In this document: positions 1-8,996 of the stretch, one piece after another
How positions within the stretch are numbered: the stretch's first letter is position 1
How the letters are laid out: every line of letters starts with the position of its first letter
NCBI RefSeq assembly: GCF_017874715.1
Contig: NZ_JAGGLR010000001.1
Coordinates: 124,001-188,000, forward strand
DNA length: 64,000 bases
From: Streptomyces iranensis
Lineage (GTDB): Bacteria > Actinomycetota > Actinomycetes > Streptomycetales > Streptomycetaceae
Direction: 5' to 3'
The notes under the pieces: generated by a model
Database searches by the model: none
The model's input: the letters and a program-made list of their open reading frames with translations, nothing else
Told to the model about the DNA's origin: nothing
Made by a program: the position numbers and the translations under genes

Positions 1-264
1 GTCACCGGCCTGGTCTTCACGGTCAACTCCTTCTCCGGCCAGAAGTTCACCGATGTGGCCAAGGCGTACTGCCGCCTCCTCGACGCCCAGACCGGCGAGG
101 AACTGGTCCGCTTCGACCTCACCCACGCCGAGCCGCGCACGGGCGTGATGATGGCCAAGCTGATCAAGCAGTTCTCGGGCGAGTGGGAGATGACCGCGAT
201 GGGCGAGTACGTCGACTCGCGCACCGTCCGCGGCATGGCCAAGCCCGCCGGCAAGGCTCTGTGA
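1..264 (+). CDS. TerD family protein, C-terminal part (5' end outside window)
   Basis: Only the last 87 codons are present; the reading frame is open from base 1. The segment VFTVNSFSGQKFTDV followed by AYCRLLD and a final beta-strand region closely resembles the end of the TerD at 56637-57215 (VFTVNSFTGQTFAEV, AFCRLVD), so this is the C-terminal half of a TerD fold. TerD-type domains are calcium-binding, stress-related proteins first known from tellurite resistance loci; the actual ligand and role of this copy cannot be read from the sequence. It ends in TGA and converges on the oxidoreductase gene that follows. Confidence 0.85.
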   Translation, partial: VTGLVFTVNSFSGQKFTDVAKAYCRLLDAQTGEELVRFDLTHAEPRTGVMMAKLIKQFSGEWEMTAMGEYVDSRTVRGMAKPAGKAL

Positions 265-393
265 ACCACCCCGCCAGGCCGCGCGGCGGCAGGCAGGTCG
301 AGCGGGACCGTCTGCCGAGCTGACCGCCCAGTACAAGGCCCGTCATGGGGCATTGGGCCGGGCGGAGGTCGACGCGGCGCGGGCGCTTCTGCG

Positions 394-1500
394 TCATTGC
401 GGATGCCCGGCCCATGCCGATGGCCCGGCATGCGCGAACCCGGGTGACGTAGCGGTCGGCACAGAGCCGGAAGCGGGGCCGGGGCCGCCCGACAGCCCCG
501 CCGCGCGGGCCAGGCGGCGGTAGGAGTCCAGGAGGGCCTCGCGGTCGTAGGTGCTCGTCGTGACCAGCACCTCGTCGGCGTCGCTGCGCTCGATCAGCTC
601 GTCGAGCGCGGCGGCGACCTCGTCCTCCGTGCCGTACAGCTGGCCGCGCAGGCCCCGCTCGTAGAAGCCGCGCTCCTTCTCGGTCATCTCCCGGGCCTCG
701 ATCTCCGAGGCCGGGGCCAGCGGCGGGAAGACGCCGTGGGTGCGGGAGTGGGCCATCGACCACGCCTCGGGGAGCAGCAGTCTGCGGGCCTCCTCCGTGG
801 TGTCGGCGACCGCGACATTGCCCGAGACGACGACGTACGGGGCGGAGGACCACGCCGAGGGGCGGAAGCCCGCGCGGTAGCGGTCGATCGCGCGCAGCAT
901 CTCGTCCCGGCCGCGCAGATCGCCGATCACCAGGGACAGTCCGGCCCGCGCCGCCAGATCCGCGCCGGCGCCGGTGGCCAGGATGAAGACGGGCAGCCGC
1001 AGCCCCTCCGCCGGGTGGGCGTGGACCTGGGGGTGGGCGTCCTGCTCACCGGTGAACCAGCCGAGCAGCTCGTCCAGTTGGGCGCCGAAGTCCCGCGCGG
1101 CGTCCTTCTCGGCGCCCAGGGCGCGGCGGATGCCGTCGGTGAAGCCGACGGAGCGGCCCAGGCCCATGTCGATCCGGCCCGGGAAGAGGGATTCGAGCAC
1201 CCCGAACTGCTCCGCCACGACCAGCGGGCGGTGGTTCGGCAGCATCACACCGCCCGTGCCCACGCGGATGCGGACCGTCGCCGCCGCGACGGCGGACGCC
1301 AGCACCGTGGGCGCCGAACCGGCCACGCCGGGCACGCTGTGGTGCTCGGAGACCCAGAAGCGGTGGTAGCCGAGCGCCTCGGCGGCTTGCGCGAACCGTA
1401 CGGTGTCGCGCAGCGCCTGCGACCGCTCCCGCCCCTGGCGGGTGCGGGAGCGGTCCAGGATGGAGAAGGGGGTGGTGCGCAGGCGTGAGGTCACGCTCAC
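394..1500 (-). CDS. LLM class flavin-dependent oxidoreductase (luciferase-like monooxygenase)
   Basis: 368 residues, about the normal length of the bacterial luciferase-like (LLM) family. Family hallmarks are visible: HRFWVSEHHSVPG near residue 46, then a stretch with the RIRVGTGGVMLPNHRPLVVAEQ signature, LESLFPGRIDMGLGR, and a TIM-barrel-like spacing throughout. Such enzymes use reduced flavin (FMNH2 or F420) and oxygen to oxidise small organic substrates; the substrate is unknown here. The start codon gives the usual MSVTSRLRTTPFSILD family N-terminus. The last 30 or so residues are low complexity. It lies head to tail behind the PhoX gene, 93 bases downstream, with a triple 23-bp repeat between them. 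Confidence 0.88.
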   Translation of the reverse strand: MSVTSRLRTTPFSILDRSRTRQGRERSQALRDTVRFAQAAEALGYHRFWVSEHHSVPGVAGSAPTVLASAVAAATVRIRVGTGGVMLPNHRPLVVAEQFGVLESLFPGRIDMGLGRSVGFTDGIRRALGAEKDAARDFGAQLDELLGWFTGEQDAHPQVHAHPAEGLRLPVFILATGAGADLAARAGLSLVIGDLRGRDEMLRAIDRYRAGFRPSAWSSAPYVVVSGNVAVADTTEEARRLLLPEAWSMAHSRTHGVFPPLAPASEIEAREMTEKERGFYERGLRGQLYGTEDEVAAALDELIERSDADEVLVTTSTYDREALLDSYRRLARAAGLSGGPGPASGSVPTATSPGFAHAGPSAWAGHPQ

Positions 1501-1528
1501 GTCAACGCGTACCCCGGCCGGGACGATT

Positions 1529-1597
1529 CCCCCGGCCCCGCTCGGCGTCAGCCCCCGGCCTCGCTCTGCGTCAGCCCCCGGCCCCGCTCGGCGTCAG
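1529..1597. repeat. 23-bp tandem repeat, three copies, covering the phoX stop codon
   Basis: Three consecutive 23-bp units (1529-1551, 1552-1574, 1575-1597). Copies 1 and 3 are identical and copy 2 differs at two positions. The third copy contains the TGA stop of the PhoX-family gene, so the two other copies look like slippage duplications of the gene end. Each unit begins CCCCCGGCC and ends GCGTCAG. Confidence 0.9.
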
Positions 1598-3048
1598 CGC
1601 TGGCGGCGCCAGGGGCCGGTGATCGCGAGCATGATGCCCGGCACCTGGATGTTGGCGTAGAGCGTCGAGCCGTCGGGCGAGAAGACCACACCGGTGAACT
1701 CGCTGAACTCCGGCTCCTCCGCGCTGCCGATGTTCAGGTCGTTGCGCGCGATCGGGTACGTCCGGCCGTCCTCGGTGGCGCCGAAGAGGTGCTGGACGCC
1801 CTCGCCGTCCTCGGCGATGACCAGACCGCCGTACGGCGAGACCGTGATGTTGTCCGGGCCGTCGAAGGCGCCGTCCTTCGACGGGTCGGGGTTGACGCCC
1901 AGCAGCACCTTGAGGGTGAGGGTGCGGCGCTTGGGGTCGTAGAACCAGACCTGGCCGTCGTGCTGGACCGGGCTCTCCTCACGGGCGAACGAGGAGACGA
2001 TGTACGCGCCGCCGTCCGCCCACCACATGCCCTCCAGCTTGCGGGCCCGGGTGATCTCGCCGTCCTTGAACTGCTTGCGCACCGACACCGACTTCGCGTC
2101 GCGGTCCGGCACCGGCTCCCAGTCCACGCCGTAGACCGTGCCGGTCTTGGTGGCGCGGGACAGGTCGTCCACGAAGTTGCCGCCCGAGTCGTAGCACTTG
2201 GGCGCCTGGAGCACGCCCGCGTCGTCCTTGAGCGTGTCGAGCTTGCCGCGGCCGTGCTCGAAGCCGCGCGGCGGGACCCAGCGGTAGAGGAGGCCGTTCG
2301 GTCCTGAGGCGTCCTCGGTGAGGTAGAGGTGGCCGCGCCCCGGGTCCACGACGACGGCCTCGTGGGCGTACCGGCCCAGGGCCTTGATCGGCTTCGGGTC
2401 GCGGTTGGCCCTGCGGTCGTGCGGGTCGACCTCGAAGACGTAGCCGTGGTCCTTGGTCATGCCGTTCGTGCCGGCCTTGTCCTCGGTCTCCTCGCAGGTC
2501 AGCCAGGTGCCCCAGGGGGTGCGGCCACCGGCGCAGTTGGTCGAGGTGCCCGCGATGCCGACCCACTCGGTGACGTGGTCGCCGTGCTTGGCGACCTCGA
2601 CGACGGTGCAGCCGCCGGAGGCCGCCGGGTCGTAGACCAGGCCCTCGGTCAGCGGGACCGGGTGCGGCCAGTTGCCGCGGGGGCCGCCCAGCTCGTGATT
2701 GTTGACCAGCAGCGTCGCACCGCGCGAGCCCTCGAAGGTGGCGGTGCCGTCGTGGTTGGACGGGGTGGACTCGCCGGACTCCAGCTTCGTCTCACCGGTA
2801 CGGGTGATGATCTTGTAGCGGAAGCCCTTGGGGAGGGCCAGGATGCCCTTGGGGTCCGCGATGAGCGGACCGTAGCCGAGCGACGAGCCGCCGTGGCCGT
2901 GGCCCTCGGTGCTCGCGACGCCCTCCTCCGTCGCCTCAGCGGCCAGCGCGCCGGGTGCGGTGGCGAGCACCCCCGCACTTCCGACCAGGGCGAACCCGGC
3001 CCCGGTGTACGCGGAACGCCTCGCGAAGTCTCTTCGGCTGAGCGACAT
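1594..3048 (-). CDS. PhoX-family (DUF839) phosphatase, Tat-exported
   Basis: 484 residues. The N-terminus carries a twin-arginine signal (SRRDFARR, then a hydrophobic stretch ending ALA-AEA near residue 37), so the protein is exported folded. The rest matches the DUF839/PhoX beta-propeller family: LVNNHELGG near residue 115, GRYAHEAVVVDPGRGHLYLTEDA near 227, and NITVSPYGGLVIAEDGEG near the end. Known PhoX enzymes are Ca/Fe-dependent phosphomonoesterases that release phosphate outside the cell; activity of this member is inferred. ATG 3048 follows GGGAGAAGAC, a usable ribosome binding site. A PHO-box-like direct repeat lies 55 to 76 bases upstream of the start. Confidence 0.85.
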   Translation of the reverse strand: MSLSRRDFARRSAYTGAGFALVGSAGVLATAPGALAAEATEEGVASTEGHGHGGSSLGYGPLIADPKGILALPKGFRYKIITRTGETKLESGESTPSNHDGTATFEGSRGATLLVNNHELGGPRGNWPHPVPLTEGLVYDPAASGGCTVVEVAKHGDHVTEWVGIAGTSTNCAGGRTPWGTWLTCEETEDKAGTNGMTKDHGYVFEVDPHDRRANRDPKPIKALGRYAHEAVVVDPGRGHLYLTEDASGPNGLLYRWVPPRGFEHGRGKLDTLKDDAGVLQAPKCYDSGGNFVDDLSRATKTGTVYGVDWEPVPDRDAKSVSVRKQFKDGEITRARKLEGMWWADGGAYIVSSFAREESPVQHDGQVWFYDPKRRTLTLKVLLGVNPDPSKDGAFDGPDNITVSPYGGLVIAEDGEGVQHLFGATEDGRTYPIARNDLNIGSAEEPEFSEFTGVVFSPDGSTLYANIQVPGIMLAITGPWRRQR

Positions 3049-3102
3049 GTCTTCTCCCGAACGCAGGATGGTGTCCTCCGACTGCGGCCATACGTTCCCG
3101 TC

Positions 3103-3124
3103 CCCGGCCGAACATCAGTTGAAC
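3103..3124 (-). promoter_or_regulatory. Candidate PHO box upstream of the PhoX-family gene
   Basis: On the minus strand two 11-bp direct repeat units follow each other, GTTCAACTGAT then GTTCGGCCGGG. Streptomyces PhoP binds 11-nt repeats whose first seven bases approximate GTTCACC. The second unit matches poorly, so this is a plausible but unproven site. The position, 55-76 bases before the start of a phosphatase gene, is what makes it credible. Confidence 0.4.
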
Positions 3125-3248
3125 GGCGCGCGACATCAACGGACGAATGACCGCCGATCCCATATACGGCGCGCAAAGCGATACGGCTCTACGCGGCGCT
3201 CGACTTCCCGGACGGCGGGCCCTTTCCCCTCCCCGCCCCTTCCCGCTA

Positions 3249-3291
3249 CCAGGGGCTTCGCCCCTGGACCCCGGGTCTGGGGCGGAGCCCC
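3249..3291 (-). terminator. Two adjacent GC stem-loops, probable terminator
   Basis: CCAGGGGC-TTC-GCCCCTGG at 3249-3267 is a perfect 8-bp stem. GGGGC-GGA-GCCCC at 3279-3291 is a perfect 5-bp stem, and GCGGC-GGA-GCCGC follows. They lie downstream of the minus-strand gene ending at 3393. No T tract follows, as is common in this genus. Confidence 0.5.
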
Positions 3292-3392
3292 CCACGCGGC
3301 GGAGCCGCATATCGGCACTGCGGGAAGGGGCGGGGTGGGGAACACCCCCACCGCACGCGCCACCCTCCCTCCAGCATCCCTCTTTGGCGCGG

Positions 3393-4928
3393 CTATGCCC
3401 GGGAGCGGGCCTTGAAGGCGGCCTTGCGGGCCTCCTTCGCGGCCTTCTTGTCGGGGTGCAGGCGCCCCATCGCCTCCAGCACGTCGGCCGTCGCCGGGTG
3501 GTCCACCCGCCAGGCCGAGTCGAAGAAGCTCCCCGACTGGTCGACCAGGCCCCGCACCAGATCGCGCAGCTCCGCCGAGTCGCCCTCGGAGGCGAGCTGC
3601 GCCGCGAGGGTGTCCACGGTGAGCCAGAAGACCATCTCCTCCGACGGCTCCGGAACGCCCGTCACCCCGTGTTCGGCCAGCCAGACCCGGGCCAGCCCGC
3701 CCAGGTGGCGGTCGTCGAGCACCTCGCGCAGGGCGGGCTCGGCCTCGGTTCCGGCCAGCGAGAGGGTCTGCTGGCAGGTGAGGCGGCGCAGCGGCGCGTC
3801 CTCGTCGTCGCCGCGGGCGGCGGCCAGCAGCTCGCGGGCGGCCGCCTCCGGCGTACGGCGGGCCAGCCACTGCTCGGCCTCGGCCTGCGCGGCGGGCTCG
3901 GGGTGGCCGGGGAGGGCGTCCAGCAGGATGTCGGCGCCCTTGTCGGCCAGGTCGCCGACGGCCGGGGCGTCGATGCCCGCCTCGAGCATCCGGGCCCGTA
4001 CGGCGTAGACGCCGAGCGGGGTGAGCCGCACCATGCCGTAGCGGGAGACGTCCTCGTCCTCGAGCTCCTGGGCCGTCTCGGGCTCCTGGATCCGGCCCTC
4101 GCCGTCGACCTCCTGGATCAGCGCCTCGTCCACCGGCTGGTAGTCGACGAGGCCGGTCGGGGCGAGCAGCCGGAACTGGTCGTCCAGCCGCACCATCGCC
4201 TCGGATACCTCTTCGAGGATGTCGTCGGTGGGCTCGTCCATGTCCTCGGGGACGATCATGGAGGCGGCGAGCGCGGGCAGCGGTACGGGGGCCGTGGCGG
4301 CCTCGTTGTCCAGGGCGGTCAGCAGATAGAGGTTGCCCAGCACCCCGTCGAGGAACTCGGCCTCCTCCTCCGGGTTCCAGTCGAGCGCGTCGAGGTCGAG
4401 CTCACCGCTCTCGCTGATCTGGGCGGCGATGTCGCTCAGATCGGGGGCGGCGGCGTCGGCCAGCACCGTCTCGAAACCGTCGAGCCAGATGTCCAGGATG
4501 TCACGGGGGCCGCCCTCGGTGATCAGCCGCAGCTCCTCGCCGCTGGTCGCGACGGCGGAGAACTCGTCCTCGGCCGTCGCCTCACCGTCCGCGTCGGCAC
4601 CGGCACCGTCGCCGTCGCCATCGCCATCACCGTCGCCGTCGGCCCCCGTCGGCTCCTCGATCTCGACCAGCCCGGTGTCCACCGCCAGCTGCCACGCCTG
4701 CGCCGCGTACAGCGCCCCGTCCTCGTCCCCCGCGAGCTCCAGCAGCTCGGTCGCCTCCCGCAGCTCGCCCTCCGGCAGCGCCCCGCCCGACGCCACCGGC
4801 TTCCCTTGCTCGGCCCAGCGGGCGAGCCGGACCGCGCGGGCGAGCAGCGGCGCGGCGAGTGCGTCCCGCGCGAGTTCCGCGTCGGTGCGAAGCCGCACGG
4901 GCGGCATGGTGGGGCGCTCTTCTGGCAT
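3393..4928 (-). CDS. Conserved acidic protein of unknown function
   Basis: 511 residues, strongly acidic, with no signal peptide or membrane segment. After a basic N-terminal helix (MPPVRLRTDAELARDALAAP) there is an Asp-Gly repeat near residues 95-115 encoded by a GTC/GCC-type hexamer repeat. A helix-rich body follows, with HEAT-like stretches around residues 330-420 (EPAAQAEAEQWLARR, TEAEPALREVLDDRHLGGLARVWLAEHG). The C-terminus is Lys/Ala-rich (DKKAAKEARKAAFKARSRA). I do not recognise a catalytic motif. The body could be a helical-repeat scaffold. The start shown is the first ATG; the internal ATG at residue 8 (MPPVRLRTD) is an alternative. Confidence 0.7.
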   Translation of the reverse strand: MPEERPTMPPVRLRTDAELARDALAAPLLARAVRLARWAEQGKPVASGGALPEGELREATELLELAGDEDGALYAAQAWQLAVDTGLVEIEEPTGADGDGDGDGDGDGAGADADGEATAEDEFSAVATSGEELRLITEGGPRDILDIWLDGFETVLADAAAPDLSDIAAQISESGELDLDALDWNPEEEAEFLDGVLGNLYLLTALDNEAATAPVPLPALAASMIVPEDMDEPTDDILEEVSEAMVRLDDQFRLLAPTGLVDYQPVDEALIQEVDGEGRIQEPETAQELEDEDVSRYGMVRLTPLGVYAVRARMLEAGIDAPAVGDLADKGADILLDALPGHPEPAAQAEAEQWLARRTPEAAARELLAAARGDDEDAPLRRLTCQQTLSLAGTEAEPALREVLDDRHLGGLARVWLAEHGVTGVPEPSEEMVFWLTVDTLAAQLASEGDSAELRDLVRGLVDQSGSFFDSAWRVDHPATADVLEAMGRLHPDKKAAKEARKAAFKARSRA

Positions 4929-5350
4929 GGGCGGACGTCACTCCTCGAGGGCACGGAAGTCGCGGGCGCGGAGGTCGCGGGCGCGAATGCGGGGCTATGG
5001 GGCTGTGGGGCCATGGGTCCACGGGACCGTGAAGCCATGGGGGTACGGCGATGCCGGGGTGTACCGGCGCGGGTGCGCGGATACGGCCCGGACCCCAGCG
5101 TAGACGGAACGGGACGGCACTTTCGTCCCGATGTGGTCCGCGCCCCGTCCCGCGCCCCTCCCGTGCCCCTCCCGCACCACATCCCGCGGCCCTCCCGCAC
5201 CACATCCCGCGGCCCTCGTTCATGTCTCCGTCCCGCTTCCGCCATACCCGGGCCACCCGTCCTCCCTTGACAACTTCCGTGGCGAGGAAAGAGATTGACG
5301 CGCGTAGAGGCACCTTCCTCGCCGTTCACTCCTTTCCGGAGGCCACCGCC
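4929..5350. other. Intergenic region between divergent genes, rich in short repeats
   Basis: No supported gene. It contains a degenerate 15-bp repeat (GTCGCGGGCGCGGA type) near 4960-4990, a run of GGGGCTATG/GGGGCTGTG/GGGGCCATG words near 4995-5020, and the perfect 23-bp duplication at 5171-5216. A TTGACA hexamer at 5267-5272 is a possible -35 element for the nuclease gene; the best -10 partner 18 bases later, GAGATT, is poor. Confidence 0.6.
5171..5216. repeat. Perfect 23-bp tandem duplication
   Basis: Two identical adjacent units (5171-5193 and 5194-5216), each beginning CCCGCACCACATCCC and ending GGCCCT. They lie about 135 bases before the start of the secreted nuclease gene, just upstream of its probable promoter. 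Confidence 0.9.
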
Positions 5351-7177
5351 ATGTCCCTTCGCACCCCGCGCGGACCCGTCGTCCTCACCGCCGTCGCCGC
5401 CTCCGCCCTCGCGGCCGGGCTGCTCGCGGTCCCCTCGTCGGCCTCCGCCGCCGAGGTCCGCATCCATGACATCCAGGGCGGCACCCGGATATCCCCGCTC
5501 GCCGGACAGCAGGTGGACGATGTCCCCGGCACGGTCACGGCGATACGTGCCTTCGGCTCCTCGCGCGGCTTCTGGATCCAGGACACCCGGCCCGACAAGG
5601 ACGCGGCCACCAGCGAGGCGATCTTCGTCTTCACCGGGTCGACCGCGCCCTCGGTCACCGTGGGCGACTCGGTGCTGGTCTCCGGGACGGTGTCCGAGTA
5701 CTACCCGGGCGGCAAGGACGCCGGTGGGCAGTCGCTCACCGAGCTATCCAAGGCGACCTGGACCGTCCAGTCCTCCGGCAACGCGCTGCCCGCCGCCTAC
5801 CGGCTCAACCCCTCCACGATCCCCGACCGCTACACCCCGGACGCCGGTGGCGACTCCATCGAGGGGCTGACGCTGCGGCCGCGCTCGTACGCCCTGGACC
5901 GCTACGAGTCGCTGGAGGGCATGCGGGTCTCGGTCGAGAACGCCCCCGTGGTCGGCGCGACCAACACCTACAAGGAGCTGTGGGTCACCGCCGAGCCCCG
6001 CCACCAGCGCACCGCGCGCGGCGGCGCCCTCTACAGCTCGTACCGCGACCCGAACGCGGGCCGGGTGAAGGTGGTCTCGCTCCTCCCCTACGCCCAGCAC
6101 CCCTTCCCCGTGGCGGACGTCGGCGACGCGCTGACCGGCACCACGGCCGGGCCGATGGACTACGACGACTTCGGCGGCTACACGATCGCGGCCACCGCGA
6201 TGGGCGAACCGGCCGACCACGGCCCGCGGCGGGAGACCACCCGTAAGCAGAAGGCAAACGAACTCTCCATCGCCACCTACAACGTGGAGAACCTCTCCCC
6301 CAAGACCGCCCAGTCGAAGTTCGACCGGCTGGCCACCGGCCTTGTGGAGCACCTCGCCTCGCCGGACATCGTCGCCCTGGAGGAGGTCCAGGACGACAAC
6401 GGCGCGACGAACGACTCAGTGGTGAGCGCCGACGCCACGCTGAAGAAGCTCACCGACACGATCAAGGCGGCGGGCGGTCCCGCGTACGAGTGGCGGCAGA
6501 TCAACCCGGTGGACGACCAGGACGGCGGCGAGCCGGGCGGCAACATCCGCGTGGCGTTCCTCTACGACCCCGAGCGGGTCTCCTTCACCGACATCCCCGG
6601 CGGCGACTCCACCACCCCCGTGAAGGTCGGGAAGAAGGACGGCAAGGCCACGCTGTCGGCCTCCCCCGGCCGTATCGACCCGGCGAACGGCGTCTGGAAG
6701 GACAGCCGCAAGCCGCTGGTCGGGCAGTTCTCCTTCCGGGGCCGCCCGGTGTTCGTGGTCGCGAACCACTTCAACTCCAAGGGCGGCGACCAGGGCCTGG
6801 ACAGCCGCTTCCAGCCCCCGGCCCGCTCCTCGGAGACCCAGCGCACCGGGCAGGCCACGGCGGTCAACACCTTCGTCAAGGCGCTGCTCAACGCCGACCC
6901 GAAGGCGTCGGTGGTCGTCGCGGGCGACCTCAACGACTACCAGTTCTCGCCCGCGCTGGCCGACCTCACCAAGGGCGGTGTGCTGACGGACCTGGTGACC
7001 CGGCTGCCGAAGGACGAGCGCTACGGCTATGTCTACAACGGCAATTCGCAGGTGCTGGACCACATCCTGACCAGCCGCGCGCTGCGCCGCGCCGACTACG
7101 ACATCGTGCACATCAACGCCGAGTTCTCGGACCAGTCCAGCGACCACGACCCGCAGGTGGTGCGAGTGCGCCCTTGA
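5351..7177 (+). CDS. Secreted endonuclease/exonuclease/phosphatase family nuclease (ExeM/NucH-like)
   Basis: 608 residues from ATG 5351, chosen because GGAGG lies eight bases upstream and because it gives a clean Sec signal peptide (MSLRTPRGPVVLTAV, cleavage after SSASA near residue 32). Residues ~35-290 form the OB-fold-like N-terminal domain usual in extracellular ExeM-type nucleases. The EEP catalytic domain follows: IATYNVENL near 307, ALEEVQDDNGATND near 342, VFVVANHFNSKGGD near 470, AGDLNDYQFSP near 520, and the terminal SDHDPQVVRV. These residues bind the divalent metal and cleave phosphodiester bonds. The likely role is extracellular DNA/RNA breakdown for nucleotide and phosphate scavenging. 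A strong hairpin follows the stop. Confidence 0.88.
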   Translation: MSLRTPRGPVVLTAVAASALAAGLLAVPSSASAAEVRIHDIQGGTRISPLAGQQVDDVPGTVTAIRAFGSSRGFWIQDTRPDKDAATSEAIFVFTGSTAPSVTVGDSVLVSGTVSEYYPGGKDAGGQSLTELSKATWTVQSSGNALPAAYRLNPSTIPDRYTPDAGGDSIEGLTLRPRSYALDRYESLEGMRVSVENAPVVGATNTYKELWVTAEPRHQRTARGGALYSSYRDPNAGRVKVVSLLPYAQHPFPVADVGDALTGTTAGPMDYDDFGGYTIAATAMGEPADHGPRRETTRKQKANELSIATYNVENLSPKTAQSKFDRLATGLVEHLASPDIVALEEVQDDNGATNDSVVSADATLKKLTDTIKAAGGPAYEWRQINPVDDQDGGEPGGNIRVAFLYDPERVSFTDIPGGDSTTPVKVGKKDGKATLSASPGRIDPANGVWKDSRKPLVGQFSFRGRPVFVVANHFNSKGGDQGLDSRFQPPARSSETQRTGQATAVNTFVKALLNADPKASVVVAGDLNDYQFSPALADLTKGGVLTDLVTRLPKDERYGYVYNGNSQVLDHILTSRALRRADYDIVHINAEFSDQSSDHDPQVVRVRP

Positions 7178-7185
7178 GTATTCCG

Positions 7186-7220
7186 GGGGTGCGGGGGGGG
7201 CTTGCCCCCCCCGGCACCCC
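7186..7220. terminator. Bidirectional terminator between nuclease and dapD
   Basis: A near-perfect stem with arms GGGGTGCGGGGGGGGC and GCCCCCCCCGGCACCCC, a two-base loop and one bulge. It lies nine bases after the nuclease stop and serves the convergent dapD transcript as well. Confidence 0.75.
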
Positions 7221-7316
7221 GTTGTGGGCAATCGTTCCGCGGGGCGGAACGGGTGGGCACAACACCACCCACCGGCCCGCACCCCGCAACGAAACCCAAG
7301 GAGCGCGCGCCCAACC

Positions 7317-8306
7317 TCAGTTGTGGGTGTGCAGCGCCTCGTTCAACCCGCCCCAAGAACCCGTCCGAGGCAACGCCTCCACCGTGCCGGTGATGGAGTT
7401 GCGGCGGAAGAGCAGGTTGTTGACACCGGAGAGCTCCAGGGCCTTGGCGATCTTGCCGTCCGGGAGCGTGACGCGGGTGCCCGCCGTCACATACAGCCCC
7501 GCCTCGACGATGCAGTCGTCGCCGAGCGAGATGCCCAGGCCCGCCTCGGCGCCGAGCAGGCAGCGCTCGCCAATGGTGATCGTCTGCTTGCCGCCGCCGG
7601 AGAGCGTGCCCATGATCGAGGCGCCGCCGCCGACGTCGGAGCCGTCGCCGACCACGACCCCCGCGCTGATCCGGCCCTCGACCATGGAGGTGCCGAGCGT
7701 CCCGGCGTTGAAGTTGACGAAGCCCTCGTGCATGACCGTGGTCCCGGGGGCGAGGTGGGCGCCGAGCCGGACCCGGTCGGCGTCGCCGATGCGGACGCCG
7801 GCGGGGACGGCATAGTCGGTCATCCGGGGGAACTTGTCGACACTGGTCACCGACAGCTGCAACCCCTCGGCGCGGGCGGCGAGCCGGGCCCGCTCCACCT
7901 GGTCGGCGGCGACCGGGCCGAGCGAGGTCCAGGCGACGTTGGCCAGCAGGCCGAACTGGCCGTCCAGGCTCAGGCCGTGCGGCTTGACCAGCCGGTGGCT
8001 GAGCAGATGCAGCCGCAGATAGACGTCGTGCGCATCCCTGGGCTTCTCGTCCAGCGAGGCGATGACCGTGCGGACGGCGACGACCTCGACGCCGCGCCGG
8101 GGGTCCGGTCCGACCGCCTTGAGGGCGGTCTCGCCCAGCAGCCGCGTGGTGTGCTCGGCATCGAGCCGCTCGGTCCCGGCCGGGCCGGGCTCGGCGGTCA
8201 GCTCGGGGGCCGGGAACCAGGTGTCCAGGACGGTGCCGTCCTCGGTGAGGGTGGCGAGACCGGCGGCGACGGCGCCGGTGGGGGCGGTGGTGGGTGCATC
8301 GGTCAT
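7317..8306 (-). CDS. dapD: 2,3,4,5-tetrahydropyridine-2,6-dicarboxylate N-succinyltransferase
   Basis: 329 residues, the length of the actinobacterial DapD group. The C-terminal two thirds show hexapeptide-repeat spacing of a left-handed beta-helix ([61 protein letters not shown]). The enzyme transfers succinyl from succinyl-CoA to tetrahydrodipicolinate in the succinylase route to diaminopimelate and lysine, in the cytoplasm. There is no Shine-Dalgarno sequence; TAGCGT lies seven bases before ATG 8306, which suggests a leaderless mRNA. It is monocistronic and convergent with the nuclease gene. Confidence 0.93.
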   Translation of the reverse strand: MTDAPTTAPTGAVAAGLATLTEDGTVLDTWFPAPELTAEPGPAGTERLDAEHTTRLLGETALKAVGPDPRRGVEVVAVRTVIASLDEKPRDAHDVYLRLHLLSHRLVKPHGLSLDGQFGLLANVAWTSLGPVAADQVERARLAARAEGLQLSVTSVDKFPRMTDYAVPAGVRIGDADRVRLGAHLAPGTTVMHEGFVNFNAGTLGTSMVEGRISAGVVVGDGSDVGGGASIMGTLSGGGKQTITIGERCLLGAEAGLGISLGDDCIVEAGLYVTAGTRVTLPDGKIAKALELSGVNNLLFRRNSITGTVEALPRTGSWGGLNEALHTHN

Positions 8307-8426
8307 GGTCAGAACGCTAACCGGAGCCGGGCCCGGGAGGCGAACCGGTCTCAGCGAGCGGTCCCGGGCGGCCGGCCGGCCGCGGTCTCGACCAGCGATC
8401 CCGGGCAGCCGGTCCGCCGTGCGGTC

Positions 8427-8996
8427 TCACCCGGCGGGCGGCCCGTTGTCGCCGTCCACGCCCATGATCCGCGCCAGCGCCGCGCTGGTGCCCTCCCGGT
8501 CGTACGGGCGGTCCGCCAACAGCACCTGCAGGGTCAGCCCGTCGATCAGGGCCACCACCGCGCGCGCCGTGGCCGCGTCGGGCATCAGTCGCGCCAGCAT
8601 CCGGGCCATCTCGTCCAGGCACTCGGCGGCGAGCGGCCGCAGTCCCTCATGGCGCAGCGCGGCGAAGTACAGCTCGTACTCCAGCTCCATCCGCACCCGG
8701 TCGCCCGTGAGCTGCTCCCCCAGCCACCGGGCCAGCTCGTCCGCGGGCGGTGCGGCCGGATCGACGCCCTCCACCCAGTGCTCCACCTCCGCCAGCCACT
8801 CCGCGTTGATCTGGCGGAGCGCCGCGATCATCAGATCGTCGAGGGTCGCGAAGTGGTAGGTCGTCGAGCCCAGCGGCACATCGGCCGCGGCGGCCACGGC
8901 CCGGTGGCCGAGCCCCCCGATGCCGCGCTCGCGGACCACGGCGGCCGCGGCGTCGATGATCCGCTGCCGCCGCTCGGGGTCGTAGCGGCGGCCCAT
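8427..8996 (-). CDS. TetR/AcrR family transcriptional regulator
   Basis: 189 residues. The N-terminal helix-turn-helix is clear: RQRIIDAAAAVVRERGIGGLGHRAVAAAADVPLGSTTYHFATLDDL at residues ~10-54, the classic TetR signature ending in YHF. The rest is an all-helical ligand domain. ATG 8996 shares one base with the TGA of the SMR gene (TGATG), so it should be translationally coupled to that pump and is presumably its repressor. A duplicated inverted repeat in front of the SMR gene is the likely binding site. Confidence 0.88.
   Translation of the reverse strand: MGRRYDPERRQRIIDAAAAVVRERGIGGLGHRAVAAAADVPLGSTTYHFATLDDLMIAALRQINAEWLAEVEHWVEGVDPAAPPADELARWLGEQLTGDRVRMELEYELYFAALRHEGLRPLAAECLDEMARMLARLMPDAATARAVVALIDGLTLQVLLADRPYDREGTSAALARIMGVDGDNGPPAG

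Larger units (their letters stand above)
3049..3392. other. Intergenic region with promoter side for phoX and stem-loops after the 511-residue gene
   Basis: No supported gene. The right half holds the 3' end signals of the minus-strand gene that stops at 3393. The left end (3049-3130) is the phoX promoter region. All open frames crossing it are antisense shadows without recognisable protein features. Confidence 0.6.

Noticed and set aside
3147..5270. 707-residue plus-strand ORF over the 511-residue gene
   Set aside because: Shadow frame of the acidic minus-strand gene; its continuation into the repeats upstream of the nuclease is not protein-like.
5320..5345. PHO box before the secreted nuclease
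   Set aside because: A single GTTCACT word occurs, without the second 11-bp repeat needed for PhoP.
5051..5350. Longer N-terminus for the secreted nuclease
   Set aside because: Would bury the signal peptide and the ribosome binding site at 5338-5342 inside the coding region and read through repeats.
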